This document shows, in pieces, positions 17,979 through 26,031 of a stretch of DNA of 64,000 nt. The notes under the pieces are model-generated. The model was given only the letters and a program-made list of their open reading frames with translations. It was not told the DNA's origin and made no database searches. Made by a program: the position numbers and the translations under genes. Origin of the DNA: an uncultured Flavobacteriales bacterium. Its GTDB lineage: Bacteria; Bacteroidota; Bacteroidia; Flavobacteriales; Crocinitomicaceae. Numbering within the stretch: position 1 is the stretch's first letter; each line of letters begins with the position of its first letter. The stretch covers positions 248,001-312,000 of the forward strand of contig CAMLFH010000002.1 of the NCBI GenBank assembly GCA_946479285.1, given 5' to 3'.

Positions 17979-18644
17979 TTATTTTCGTGAGGTAAATTTG
18001 CTGATGATGATCCCGAGTAAAACTACGGTGTAGAAATGTCCCAGGATCCCTAAAATAGAGGCCACTAATTTCGTATTATGCGCTGTGGGAACAATATCTC
18101 CGAAACCGATACTCGTCATGGATACAGAACTGAAATAAACCAAATCCATATAGATGGATGCCGTATCCTTCATGTCCACCCCGTGAAAGGAATGCGGGTT
18201 GTGGTAAACGAAGAACTGCAATAAAAACACGCTGATCTCGATGAGCAAAAAATAGCCGCAGGCAGCTGCCGAAATAACATCCGAATCAATGTAGCTGGGC
18301 TTTACCAGGAACTTTACTACTTCGTAGAAAATAAAAATGAAAAACAGGACATAAACAATATTCAGCAGTTCGAAATAGAACCTCACATCCTTCACAAAGG
18401 AAATACCAATTGGAAAAAGGACCACCAGGATAAACAAAAGGTTCTTAATCCAGCTTTTCCATTTGTTCTTCCCCATAAAAAGACCTGTACAGGCTAAACC
18501 CAGCAAAAACATATTAATTGGCCAGATAATATCCCGGTAATTGGCATGATCGTTTATGAAAATCCCAATAAACAAATGCTGGAGCAATGCAATAAGCAAT
18601 ACTTCATATTTCCGTCTATCAAAAAATTCAAGTAGTTTCCCCAT
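17979..18644 (-). CDS. Potassium channel, ion-channel-2 type
   Basis: 221 residues. Hydrophobic helices near residues 12-30, 42-58, 68-84, 92-114 and 127-147 precede a pore loop with selectivity filter TSIGFGD (177-183) and a final helix (VASILGILGHFYTVVLLGI). The extra helices before the pore resemble a six-segment channel without charged S4. No cytoplasmic regulatory domain follows. First gene of the operon with bestrophin, behind a TATCTTTG box at 18662-18669. Confidence 0.88.
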   Translation of the reverse strand: MGKLLEFFDRRKYEVLLIALLQHLFIGIFINDHANYRDIIWPINMFLLGLACTGLFMGKNKWKSWIKNLLFILVVLFPIGISFVKDVRFYFELLNIVYVLFFIFIFYEVVKFLVKPSYIDSDVISAAACGYFLLIEISVFLLQFFVYHNPHSFHGVDMKDTASIYMDLVYFSSVSMTSIGFGDIVPTAHNTKLVASILGILGHFYTVVLLGIIISKFTSRK

Positions 18645-18661
18645 TTAAGTTCTCTTTTTTT

Positions 18662-18669
18662 CAAAGATA
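18662..18669 (-). promoter_or_regulatory. -7 box of the channel operon
   Basis: Read on the minus strand, TATCTTTG fits the Bacteroidota -7 consensus TAnnTTTG and ends 17 nt before the channel ATG. No clear -33 TTTG is present. Confidence 0.5.
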
Positions 18670-18783
18670 CTTTTTCCACAACAATATCATGATCCATCTT
18701 CCCTTCAAAAACAGCACTTTGTTTTTAGTGAAATTGTAAATTCTGGACTGAAACAAGTACCTTTACCTCAAATTAGTATTTCC

Positions 18784-19278
18784 ATGAAATTGGTTTTAAA
18801 TCAGCATCAGATTGAGCAAAAGATCATGCGTTTAGCGCACGAGATTTTAGAGAACACATACGGAATTCCCGACCTGTTCATCGGTGGAATTGTTGGTAAC
18901 GGAGAAACTTTTGCCCAGCAGATTACCGAGATCGTTCGGAAAAACAGTTCGCAGGAAGTGACTTACTTTAAGATCGAGCTGGACAAAGACCATCCGCTGG
19001 ATTCAAAAATCCAATGTTCTATTGATCCGACCTTATTCCATGGAAAACTGGTCATTTTGGTTGATGATGTCATCAATTCCGGAACAACGATGCAGTATGG
19101 AGTACTAAAGATTTTGGAACAACCTGTGAGAAGTGTAAAAACAGTTGCATTGGTAGACCGGATGCACCGCAGATATCCTATCAAATGTGATTTTGTAGGA
19201 ATGACTTTAACAACAACTTTGGGTGAACGTGTGGAGGTAATGCCTTCGAACGGTTCGCTGGAGGCTTTTTTGGTATAA
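18784..19278 (+). CDS. PyrR-like phosphoribosyltransferase
   Basis: 164 residues. The PRPP-binding signature VILVDDVINSGTT is at about 90-102, and the fold order (N-terminal helix, FIGGIVGNG, hood region) follows type I phosphoribosyltransferases. It resembles PyrR, which combines weak uracil phosphoribosyltransferase activity with pyrimidine-dependent RNA binding in some bacteria. Without the attenuator partner in view the regulatory role is unproven. A near-consensus box TACCTTTA lies at 18758-18765. Confidence 0.82.
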   Translation: MKLVLNQHQIEQKIMRLAHEILENTYGIPDLFIGGIVGNGETFAQQITEIVRKNSSQEVTYFKIELDKDHPLDSKIQCSIDPTLFHGKLVILVDDVINSGTTMQYGVLKILEQPVRSVKTVALVDRMHRRYPIKCDFVGMTLTTTLGERVEVMPSNGSLEAFLV

Positions 19279-19284
19279 CCAAAA

Positions 19285-19380
19285 ATGTTCAAATGTTGAA
19301 ACGTTCAAAAGGTTCAATCTCCATTTTTGAACTCTTGAACTTTTGATCCCCGATAGCTATCGGGACTTTTAACCTTTCAA
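19285..19380. repeat. GTTCAAA repeat cluster with a CCCGATAGCTATCGGG palindrome
   Basis: Alternating GTTCAAA and TTTGAAC words fill the space between the phosphoribosyltransferase and murQ. A 16-bp perfect palindrome, CCCGATAGCTATCGGG, is embedded at 19349-19364. It probably acts as a transcript end and belongs to the dispersed family also seen at 10150. Confidence 0.55.
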
Positions 19381-19381
19381 A

Positions 19382-20188
19382 ATGAAACGAATAACAGAAT
19401 CAGAAAGCAATCATCACGATTTGGACCAAATGTCGACCCGGAATTTATTGATCGGGATCAACGAAGAAGATCATACTGTTCCACTGGCTGTTGAGAAAGA
19501 AATTCCACAAATTGAAAAATTGGTAGATGCTTGTGTGGAACGTATGCAGCATGGCGGTCGTTTATTCTACATGGGAGCTGGTACAAGCGGTCGTTTGGGA
19601 ATTGTAGATGCAAGCGAATGTCCGCCTACTTTCGGAGTTCCGCAGGGAATGGTGATCGGAATTATTGCCGGCGGAGATACCGCAATCCGTAAAGCAGTTG
19701 AATTTGCCGAAGACGATCGGGAACAAGGCTGGAAAGACCTGGAAGCTTTTGCTATTGTTGAAAACGACATTGTAGTTGGAATTGCTGCTTCAGGAACGAC
19801 ACCTTATGTATTGGGTGCTTTGGAAACTGCTAAGAAAAAAGGCATTCTGACCGGTGGAATCTCCTGTAATCCGCATTCACCCCTGAGTCAACTGGCAGAT
19901 ATTGCCATTACTCCTGTCGTAGGACCGGAATTCGTTACCGGAAGTACGCGTATGAAAAGTGGAACTGCTCAGAAACTGGTTTTAAATATGCTTTCAACAG
20001 CCATCATGATCCGTTTGGGAAGAGTGAAAGGAAACCGGATGGTAGATATGCAGCTATCGAATGAAAAATTGGTCGACCGCGGAACAAAAATGGTGATGGA
20101 AGCCACCGGACTGGAAGAAGAAAAAGCCAATGAATTGTTATTGAAGCACGGTTCGGTGCGGGCGGCAGTGGATGCATTTAATCAGTAA
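19382..20188 (+). CDS. murQ: N-acetylmuramic acid 6-phosphate etherase
   Basis: 268 residues. It begins RITESESNHHDLDQMST and contains FYMGAGTSGRLGIVDASECP (about 59-78), the SIS-domain signature of MurQ, plus GTTPYVLGAL and TGSTRMKSGTAQKL. The enzyme splits the lactyl ether of MurNAc 6-phosphate to GlcNAc 6-phosphate during cell-wall recycling in the cytoplasm. E. coli MurQ is about 298 residues; the shorter form is common in this phylum. No anmK or murP is next to it. Confidence 0.95.
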   Translation: MKRITESESNHHDLDQMSTRNLLIGINEEDHTVPLAVEKEIPQIEKLVDACVERMQHGGRLFYMGAGTSGRLGIVDASECPPTFGVPQGMVIGIIAGGDTAIRKAVEFAEDDREQGWKDLEAFAIVENDIVVGIAASGTTPYVLGALETAKKKGILTGGISCNPHSPLSQLADIAITPVVGPEFVTGSTRMKSGTAQKLVLNMLSTAIMIRLGRVKGNRMVDMQLSNEKLVDRGTKMVMEATGLEEEKANELLLKHGSVRAAVDAFNQ

Positions 20189-20216
20189 AAACAACTTTAA
20201 ACATCTAAATCAACTT

Positions 20217-23200
20217 ATGAGAATAATTCTTTTAATCGCTTCATTTACTCTCATTTCAATCTCTGCAAAAAGTGCATGGATTAATATCAATTCCGGTATA
20301 AATGACGAATTAACCAGCATTTCATTTTCTAATAGTTCAGGTGTTGGGTTCATTACAGGGAAAAAAGGAGTTTATATTTCTACCACAGGAGGAACCATAG
20401 CAGGAAGTTGGATAAGAGCTAATAATTATTTTAGTGCTGCAGACTCTGTCTGCTATAATCGAAGCCAATTTTCAGCTTCCATAGTTGCAACTTACTCGGG
20501 CGCCAATAAGTTTTTTTTCTGTGGAGAAGATACAGTGATGCACACAGCTGTAATCTTTGAATATAATCATTCAACAAGTAAACTGAAACAACTTTATACG
20601 GGACCTTCAAATAGTCGTCTAAACGATATAACCCAGAATCTTAATCATGAGGCATATGTCGTTGGAAATAATGGTCTTATTATTTCGTTTGAGCAGCAAT
20701 TTCCAGTATTCAATATTATTTCAAACCCTTTTAACTATGAACTAAATTCTGCTTCCTATTATTACTCTAATAATTTATTGATAATCGGTGCTGGAGATTA
20801 TATCATTCAGGCAGTTCTTAGTCCATTCGCTCCGGCTACATTTTCGCAAACTTATTTCCCTCAAAGGAATTTTCGCGATGTATTGGTGAACTCTTCAGGC
20901 TATTATGCAGCGGGAAAGAACTATTTACGGTCAGAAACAAATGGAACTTCCGAGCCTCATGCTTACTATTCAGATTCTTTGAATGCCAATTCATTAATGA
21001 TTTATTCAGCAAGAACTTTTATTGGTACGGAAAATGGAATATACCGCTCTTACAATAATTCGGATATACTTGAACTTCAACCAACAACTTCCGGATATCA
21101 TATTCTTGATATTAATTCCTATTGGAGCACCTTGTTCGCCTGCGGCAAAAATGGTGTAATTTTGTATACGGATGATATGGGTGGGGAACCGGAACCTTAT
21201 GCCAAAATTGATTTTGATGGTAGCTGCCTGAATACTTCCCAGGCAATTACTTCCACAAAAGGAACAGTTTCATCATGTGTCAATTATGTAGACAATGTCT
21301 TAATTAATTCCAGTTGCTCAGGTTTCAATTTCACATTTACTAATACAGGAACATTTGAGATCAAACTGATTGTTTCCAATGGAAGTTATTCGAAGACCAT
21401 TCTAAAAACAATCTCCATAACTTCCCTTCCGCAAATTGATTTACCGACAGTCATCACAGATACAATTTTGTGTAAATACGGTACGTTGGATATTTCACTC
21501 TCTAACACGGAGGATGGTTTCTATTATTCATTGCATAAAACTGGAGATACCTTGAACTACGGAAATTCTCCAATTAGCAGTGGCGGTAACTTGGATTTTC
21601 AATCAGCTAATTTAGACCAATCTGGAAACTATTACATACGAGTAAATAGTTCCATTACATCTTGTTATGCTGATTTCACGAATCAAATGAACATTGAAGT
21701 GGAAAGACCAGTTTCAAGAATCCATTTTGACATTATCAATGCCGAAGTAAATGAAGATGTTCATTTTTATCAGAAAGCATTAAATGCAACCCATTTTGAA
21801 TGGCAATTCTCAAATAATCCTGCGCTTTCAATCTCTACCAACCCGAACCCGGTTAATTCTTTTGCAACTTCAGGATCTTCTAGTATTACATTGATTGCTG
21901 GTACGGATAATAACTGTTATGATACAACAAATATACGCGGTCCGTTTATCTATCAACCAAACGTAAATGACACTTCCTGGCTCTTATTAAACTCACGCTT
22001 TGGAACTTATTTCAATAGTACTACTAACGGAGAAGACATTATAAAAACTATCAAATCCAGATCAGGAGGCTATGTAATAATTGGGAATTATATGCACCGA
22101 CAAGTAAACTCTCGAATTGGAGACTCCATAAGCTTACCCGGACTTGGTCAGTATGCAGCAAAATATAATGATTTCGGAATACTGAAATGGTGTATTAAAA
22201 CAAAGACTATTAATCAATTAAACTTCGGATACGATATAATTACAGATATCACCGAAGATTCCCAAGGTAACCTGTTTATAACTGCAAACAATGCTTCTAC
22301 CGGGTTTATTGATAATAAAGGTGACACCTTACTTGGCAATTGCAGTTTCCTGATTAAAATTGATTCATTAGGAAATACCATTTGGAGCAGATCCATGCCC
22401 TTAAACCAAGGTTCTTTTTTGAACGTGAATCACGACTACAACGATAATATTTATGCAACAATCGCTTTTGTACCAAGTTCCTCCTATTTTCCAGTAGAGC
22501 AGAACTCCCTTTTACTGAATGAATCTCCAGCAGATACAATCTCCCTTTCCGAAAGTATCAATTTTGACGTTTTTGATACGTACAAGATTGTCAAATTCAA
22601 CAATCAAGGGATTAAATTATCTGATTTTATGTTTGAAGAAATCGGAGTGAACCCACATGTTTCGCCAAAGGTCGTGTTTGATAATCAGAATAATCTCTAT
22701 CTATGGGGCAGTGAAGAAATATCAGGAATACTCCATGAGCCGGCAACCGGAGATACCATTGCACTTTTGGATACTGGTGGAGGTTACGGTGGAAGAATGT
22801 TTATAAGCAAGTTTGATGCAAATGGGAATTATATCTGGAAAGTTCAAGGGTATACTCAGAACATAGCAAACGACCGCACCGAAATATATGATCTTATTGC
22901 GGACGAGTCAGGGAATTTATACCTGACTGGTCAAAACAGCTTCAATTATTTAGCTCCTCAGTCCCCACAAGTTATTATTAATTCGGATAATAGTCATACT
23001 ATCTTCTATGGAGGCAAGTATTTCTCAGCAAAGATAAACCCGGCTGGGATCACCCAATGGTTGAACGGAAATGTATCTAGTAACAACGGCATGGGTCTTG
23101 ATGTCCTTTTGGATGGAGATACCCTTTACACTGTAGGTACTGCTCAAAATATGACCAGCGGAAACTATCATGAATTTTTGGGACAGAATAATCAAGTCGT

Positions 23201-24293
23201 TTCTTTCGTGCCAAGTTCAGGACATTATTTTGTAAATAAGTACACTAGTAACGGAGATATTCTTGCTGTTTACCTGAACGGGAATTCTAATCAGGTAAAC
23301 GGACAATATATGAGCTCTAAAAGTTATCCCAATCTGATCAAACTGGACGACGGATACTTCTTGTTAAACAAATCCGTTAGTGTATATGGTTCCGGTCAAT
23401 CTTTAGACTTTGGTTTTCCTTTATCGTACACAGGTGGTCCGCAAGACGGAACCCAGCTAAAAATCAAGTTGAATCAAGGTGTTGAGTTTTTACCTCACTA
23501 CTTGACACATACTTACGACTCAATTTGTTTTGCAGGCTCTTATTCTCTTCCTAATGGAACGGAATTCAACAACCTCATTTACTCAACTATTTATGAAGAC
23601 ACACTTATTGCTGTAAACGGAATGGACAGCATTACGAGATACCATGTTTATGTGTATCCGGAAGATAATCATGTGATAATGATCAATGCCTGTAAAGGAG
23701 AAGACGTGATTCATACAAACGGAATGACTATTGTGAGTAACATTCAGCAGGATACTATATTAGAAATGACACAGCAAAACATTCATGGATGTGACAGCAT
23801 TGTGAGCATTCATATTACTGTTACTGCTGTAAATCCGGTTGTAGTAAGGAACGGAAATCAACTAATAGCTCAAGATCCAACCGCCACTTATCAATGGGTC
23901 AATTGTATCACCAATTTTTCTCCTATTCCGGGGCAAACGGGAATTACATTTTCTCCAACAGTCAATGGGAATTATGCTGCAATTGTGATAAAAAACGGAT
24001 GTATTGATACATCTGCCTGTTATTCATTCATTGATCTTGGTATTTATGAATTGGGTGAACAAACTTCCATTTCACCTAATCCAACAAAAAACTTTTCGGT
24101 TATCCGCTTTGGAAAAGTAATTGATTTAGCAGTTATTTCAGTTTATTCCAATGAAGGTAGAAAAATAATTGAATCCCCAGTTGAAGGAGTAAATAACTAT
24201 GAATTGGATTTTTCCACCTTTGAAAAGGGAACTTATTTTGTTCGAATTGCATCCAAAAATGGGAACTCCACTTTTGTCGTTGTAAAAAACTAA
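20217..24293 (+). CDS. Giant secreted protein with T9SS type A sorting domain
   Basis: I place the start at ATG 20217, which begins a signal peptide (MRIILLIASFTLISISAKS); upstream codons overlap murQ. The 1,358-residue protein has an N-terminal propeller-like part (GVGFITGKKGVYIS), an Ig/PKD-like middle, a second propeller-like block (ITEDSQGNLFITANN, FLIKIDSLGNTIWSRS) and a type A sorting domain over the last ~80 residues (SISPNPTKNFSVIRFG to FVVVKN). Base composition looks more AT-rich than its neighbours, as surface proteins often are. Probably exported and attached outside. Function unknown. Confidence 0.85.
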   Translation: MRIILLIASFTLISISAKSAWININSGINDELTSISFSNSSGVGFITGKKGVYISTTGGTIAGSWIRANNYFSAADSVCYNRSQFSASIVATYSGANKFFFCGEDTVMHTAVIFEYNHSTSKLKQLYTGPSNSRLNDITQNLNHEAYVVGNNGLIISFEQQFPVFNIISNPFNYELNSASYYYSNNLLIIGAGDYIIQAVLSPFAPATFSQTYFPQRNFRDVLVNSSGYYAAGKNYLRSETNGTSEPHAYYSDSLNANSLMIYSARTFIGTENGIYRSYNNSDILELQPTTSGYHILDINSYWSTLFACGKNGVILYTDDMGGEPEPYAKIDFDGSCLNTSQAITSTKGTVSSCVNYVDNVLINSSCSGFNFTFTNTGTFEIKLIVSNGSYSKTILKTISITSLPQIDLPTVITDTILCKYGTLDISLSNTEDGFYYSLHKTGDTLNYGNSPISSGGNLDFQSANLDQSGNYYIRVNSSITSCYADFTNQMNIEVERPVSRIHFDIINAEVNEDVHFYQKALNATHFEWQFSNNPALSISTNPNPVNSFATSGSSSITLIAGTDNNCYDTTNIRGPFIYQPNVNDTSWLLLNSRFGTYFNSTTNGEDIIKTIKSRSGGYVIIGNYMHRQVNSRIGDSISLPGLGQYAAKYNDFGILKWCIKTKTINQLNFGYDIITDITEDSQGNLFITANNASTGFIDNKGDTLLGNCSFLIKIDSLGNTIWSRSMPLNQGSFLNVNHDYNDNIYATIAFVPSSSYFPVEQNSLLLNESPADTISLSESINFDVFDTYKIVKFNNQGIKLSDFMFEEIGVNPHVSPKVVFDNQNNLYLWGSEEISGILHEPATGDTIALLDTGGGYGGRMFISKFDANGNYIWKVQGYTQNIANDRTEIYDLIADESGNLYLTGQNSFNYLAPQSPQVIINSDNSHTIFYGGKYFSAKINPAGITQWLNGNVSSNNGMGLDVLLDGDTLYTVGTAQNMTSGNYHEFLGQNNQVVSFVPSSGHYFVNKYTSNGDILAVYLNGNSNQVNGQYMSSKSYPNLIKLDDGYFLLNKSVSVYGSGQSLDFGFPLSYTGGPQDGTQLKIKLNQGVEFLPHYLTHTYDSICFAGSYSLPNGTEFNNLIYSTIYEDTLIAVNGMDSITRYHVYVYPEDNHVIMINACKGEDVIHTNGMTIVSNIQQDTILEMTQQNIHGCDSIVSIHITVTAVNPVVVRNGNQLIAQDPTATYQWVNCITNFSPIPGQTGITFSPTVNGNYAAIVIKNGCIDTSACYSFIDLGIYELGEQTSISPNPTKNFSVIRFGKVIDLAVISVYSNEGRKIIESPVEGVNNYELDFSTFEKGTYFVRIASKNGNSTFVVVKN

Positions 24294-24313
24294 ACTTCGA
24301 AAGTTTATACCAT

Positions 24314-25441
24314 ATGAAACGATTGATTAAACATTCTGCTGATTTAAAATTCAATCGTCCGGAACCGCTGGTCGAAGACATTCCTGTGCTCGAATATTCC
24401 AGGAATATTGACCCGAAATATGCGGTTGAAGCATTATTGGAAGGAAATTACGTCCTGATTGCAGATCAGTTCAGCAGCGGGGTCGCTGTTTTAGAAGCCC
24501 TAAAGAAAACACTTTCAAAGAATGCCGGTACTGATTCTTTCCAGGCCCAACGCAATTACCGGGATACTTTCCGAAAATTGACCCGGCTTTTGCTCATAGA
24601 AATTGCCGATCACAAATTGCACGTTCGAAAAGCCCCAGAAATTGGCTGGATTAAAATCCTTTACCCGGAACTTCCCGATTTTTTCCTGCCTTTTACAGAT
24701 GTACAAGGAATGAACAGTTCCTGGCAATGGTATGAGAAAGGAATTCGTATTCCCGGATTAAAGGAAACACTGCATCCGTTTTACGGAACGTATTTCCCCA
24801 CGCGTTTTGAGCACATTGAATTGTTTGTGGATTATTTAAAGAAATATCCGGGCAAAAAAGACCGTGCCTTTGATATCGGGATTGGAAGTGGTGTTTTAAG
24901 TAAACTGTTTCAGAAATTTGATTTTCAAGAAATTAATGCTTCAGATGTTAATCCGAATGCCTTGATAGGAATGCTTTACGAGAACGAACCGGTAGACGAT
25001 CAGTCGCGACTGATCGCTACGGTTACGAAAGGAAAAATCAACCTGTTTTTCGGCGATTTATTTGCAGGCTCGGGAATCAAATCAGATGTCATTGCTTTCA
25101 ATCCGCCCTGGATTCCACTTCCCAAAGAAGTTTCGGGGATTGACCTGGCGATTTATTACGACAAAGACTTGTTTCCACGCTTTTTTGAAGAAGCTCACAA
25201 ACATTTGAATCCGGAAGGACAACTCGTCATCCTTTTTTCAAATCTGGCCGGATTGATGGACTCCAAATTCATCCATCCGATAGAGAAAGAATTAAAAAGC
25301 GGAAAGCGTTTTCAGTTGGTCCGAAAAACTACAAAGAAAGTCGCAGCGGCTTCCTCCAAAACGAAACGTAAAGCTATCTGGCGGGATCAGGAATTGGTGG
25401 AATGCTGGGTATTGACTTCGACTCCGCTACGCTTATGCTGA
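24314..25441 (+). CDS. Class I SAM-dependent methyltransferase, HemK/RsmC-like, with repeat insertion
   Basis: 375 residues. Motif I is DIGIGSGV (187-194) and the substrate-amide motif is NPPW (263-266), as in HemK/PrmC and RsmC-type enzymes that methylate exocyclic or amide nitrogens of protein, RNA or DNA. The N-terminal ~150 residues are a family-specific domain. Residues 228-237 (DDQSRLIATV) are encoded by a 20-bp palindrome (24997-25016), and the last nine residues with the stop codon come from another repeat at 25412. Both insertions fall outside the recognisable motifs, so the enzyme may still work. Confidence 0.8.
   Translation: MKRLIKHSADLKFNRPEPLVEDIPVLEYSRNIDPKYAVEALLEGNYVLIADQFSSGVAVLEALKKTLSKNAGTDSFQAQRNYRDTFRKLTRLLLIEIADHKLHVRKAPEIGWIKILYPELPDFFLPFTDVQGMNSSWQWYEKGIRIPGLKETLHPFYGTYFPTRFEHIELFVDYLKKYPGKKDRAFDIGIGSGVLSKLFQKFDFQEINASDVNPNALIGMLYENEPVDDQSRLIATVTKGKINLFFGDLFAGSGIKSDVIAFNPPWIPLPKEVSGIDLAIYYDKDLFPRFFEEAHKHLNPEGQLVILFSNLAGLMDSKFIHPIEKELKSGKRFQLVRKTTKKVAAASSKTKRKAIWRDQELVECWVLTSTPLRLC
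24997..25020. repeat. Palindromic repeat inserted in the methyltransferase gene
   Basis: CGATCAGTCGCGACTGATCG (24997-25016) is a perfect 20-bp palindrome followed by CTAC. The core GATCAGTCGC-ACTGATCGCTAC recurs at 53201-53223 with one base changed, in an intergenic place. Here it is read in frame. Confidence 0.75.
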
Positions 25442-25466
25442 AGCTTTAGCGTAAGCATTCAGTCAA
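25412..25466. repeat. Imperfect palindrome of the TTCGACTCCGCT family covering a stop codon
   Basis: The element runs from TTGACTTCGACTCCGCTACG to GCGTAAGCATTCAGTCAA, with complementary ends (TTGAC/GTCAA) and nearly complementary inner arms (GCTTATGCTGAAGC/GCTTTAGCGTAAGC). It supplies the last codons and the TGA of the methyltransferase gene. A longer relative is at 43355-43500. Confidence 0.65.
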
Positions 25467-25532
25467 CTTTAGTTCAAATAGTTCAAAGGTTGAAAAAGTT
25501 CAAAACATTCGTAATTCGTAGTTGGGAATTCG

Positions 25533-25540
25533 TAATTTTG
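25533..25540 (+). promoter_or_regulatory. -7 box almost touching the start codon of the YcxB-like gene
   Basis: TAATTTTG matches TAnnTTTG and ends only 4 nt before ATG 25545. A transcript from this box would be leaderless or nearly so. Confidence 0.45.
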
Positions 25541-25544
25541 AAAA

Positions 25545-26030
25545 ATGCAGATCAAAACAACCCTCAAACAATCCGAATTCGCCAAACTGACATTCATTTT
25601 ACTTCTAAAAAGGCTCCAGGTACTTTTCTTGCTTTTAGCTGTAATTGGCTTGATCATCGGAGCACTAATTGCTGTGGTGTTTTTCCACAACAAAGATGCT
25701 TACATGCTCATTTTTGTCGCAATCGTATTCCTGGGATTATTTTCATTCAGTATTTTCAACAACGCAAAACGGCACTACCAGCACAATCCGCGCATTAGAC
25801 AGGAAACTACTTACGATTTTTCTGATAGAGGTGTTTCGATAGCCAAAGAAGGATTTTCTTCGACCGTAAAATGGAATGAAATTATCCGCATCCGCAAAAG
25901 AGCAGGCTTGATCCTGATCTGGCAAAACAAACTGGTGGCAAACGTTATGTCAGCGAAGGATGTTAGCCCGGAACAATTAAACGGAATCAAAGACTTTACC
26001 CGGAGAAAGCAGATTCCGTCGAATCTTTGA
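25545..26030 (+). CDS. YcxB-like membrane protein
   Basis: 161 residues with two close membrane helices (about 25-47 and 52-70), a short charged loop, then a soluble PH-like domain: RQETTYDFSDRGVSIAKEGF and TVKWNEIIRIRKRAGLILIW. This is the arrangement of YcxB-like C-terminal domain proteins, whose role is unknown. It is convergent with the receptor gene: the two stop codons are 1 nt apart. Confidence 0.72.
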   Translation: MQIKTTLKQSEFAKLTFILLLKRLQVLFLLLAVIGLIIGALIAVVFFHNKDAYMLIFVAIVFLGLFSFSIFNNAKRHYQHNPRIRQETTYDFSDRGVSIAKEGFSSTVKWNEIIRIRKRAGLILIWQNKLVANVMSAKDVSPEQLNGIKDFTRRKQIPSNL

Positions 26031-26031
26031 T

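Noticed and set aside
20217..24293. Horizontal transfer of the AT-rich giant protein gene
   Set aside because: Large T9SS cargo genes are often richer in A and T than the core genome; no mobile element or boundary repeat flanks it.
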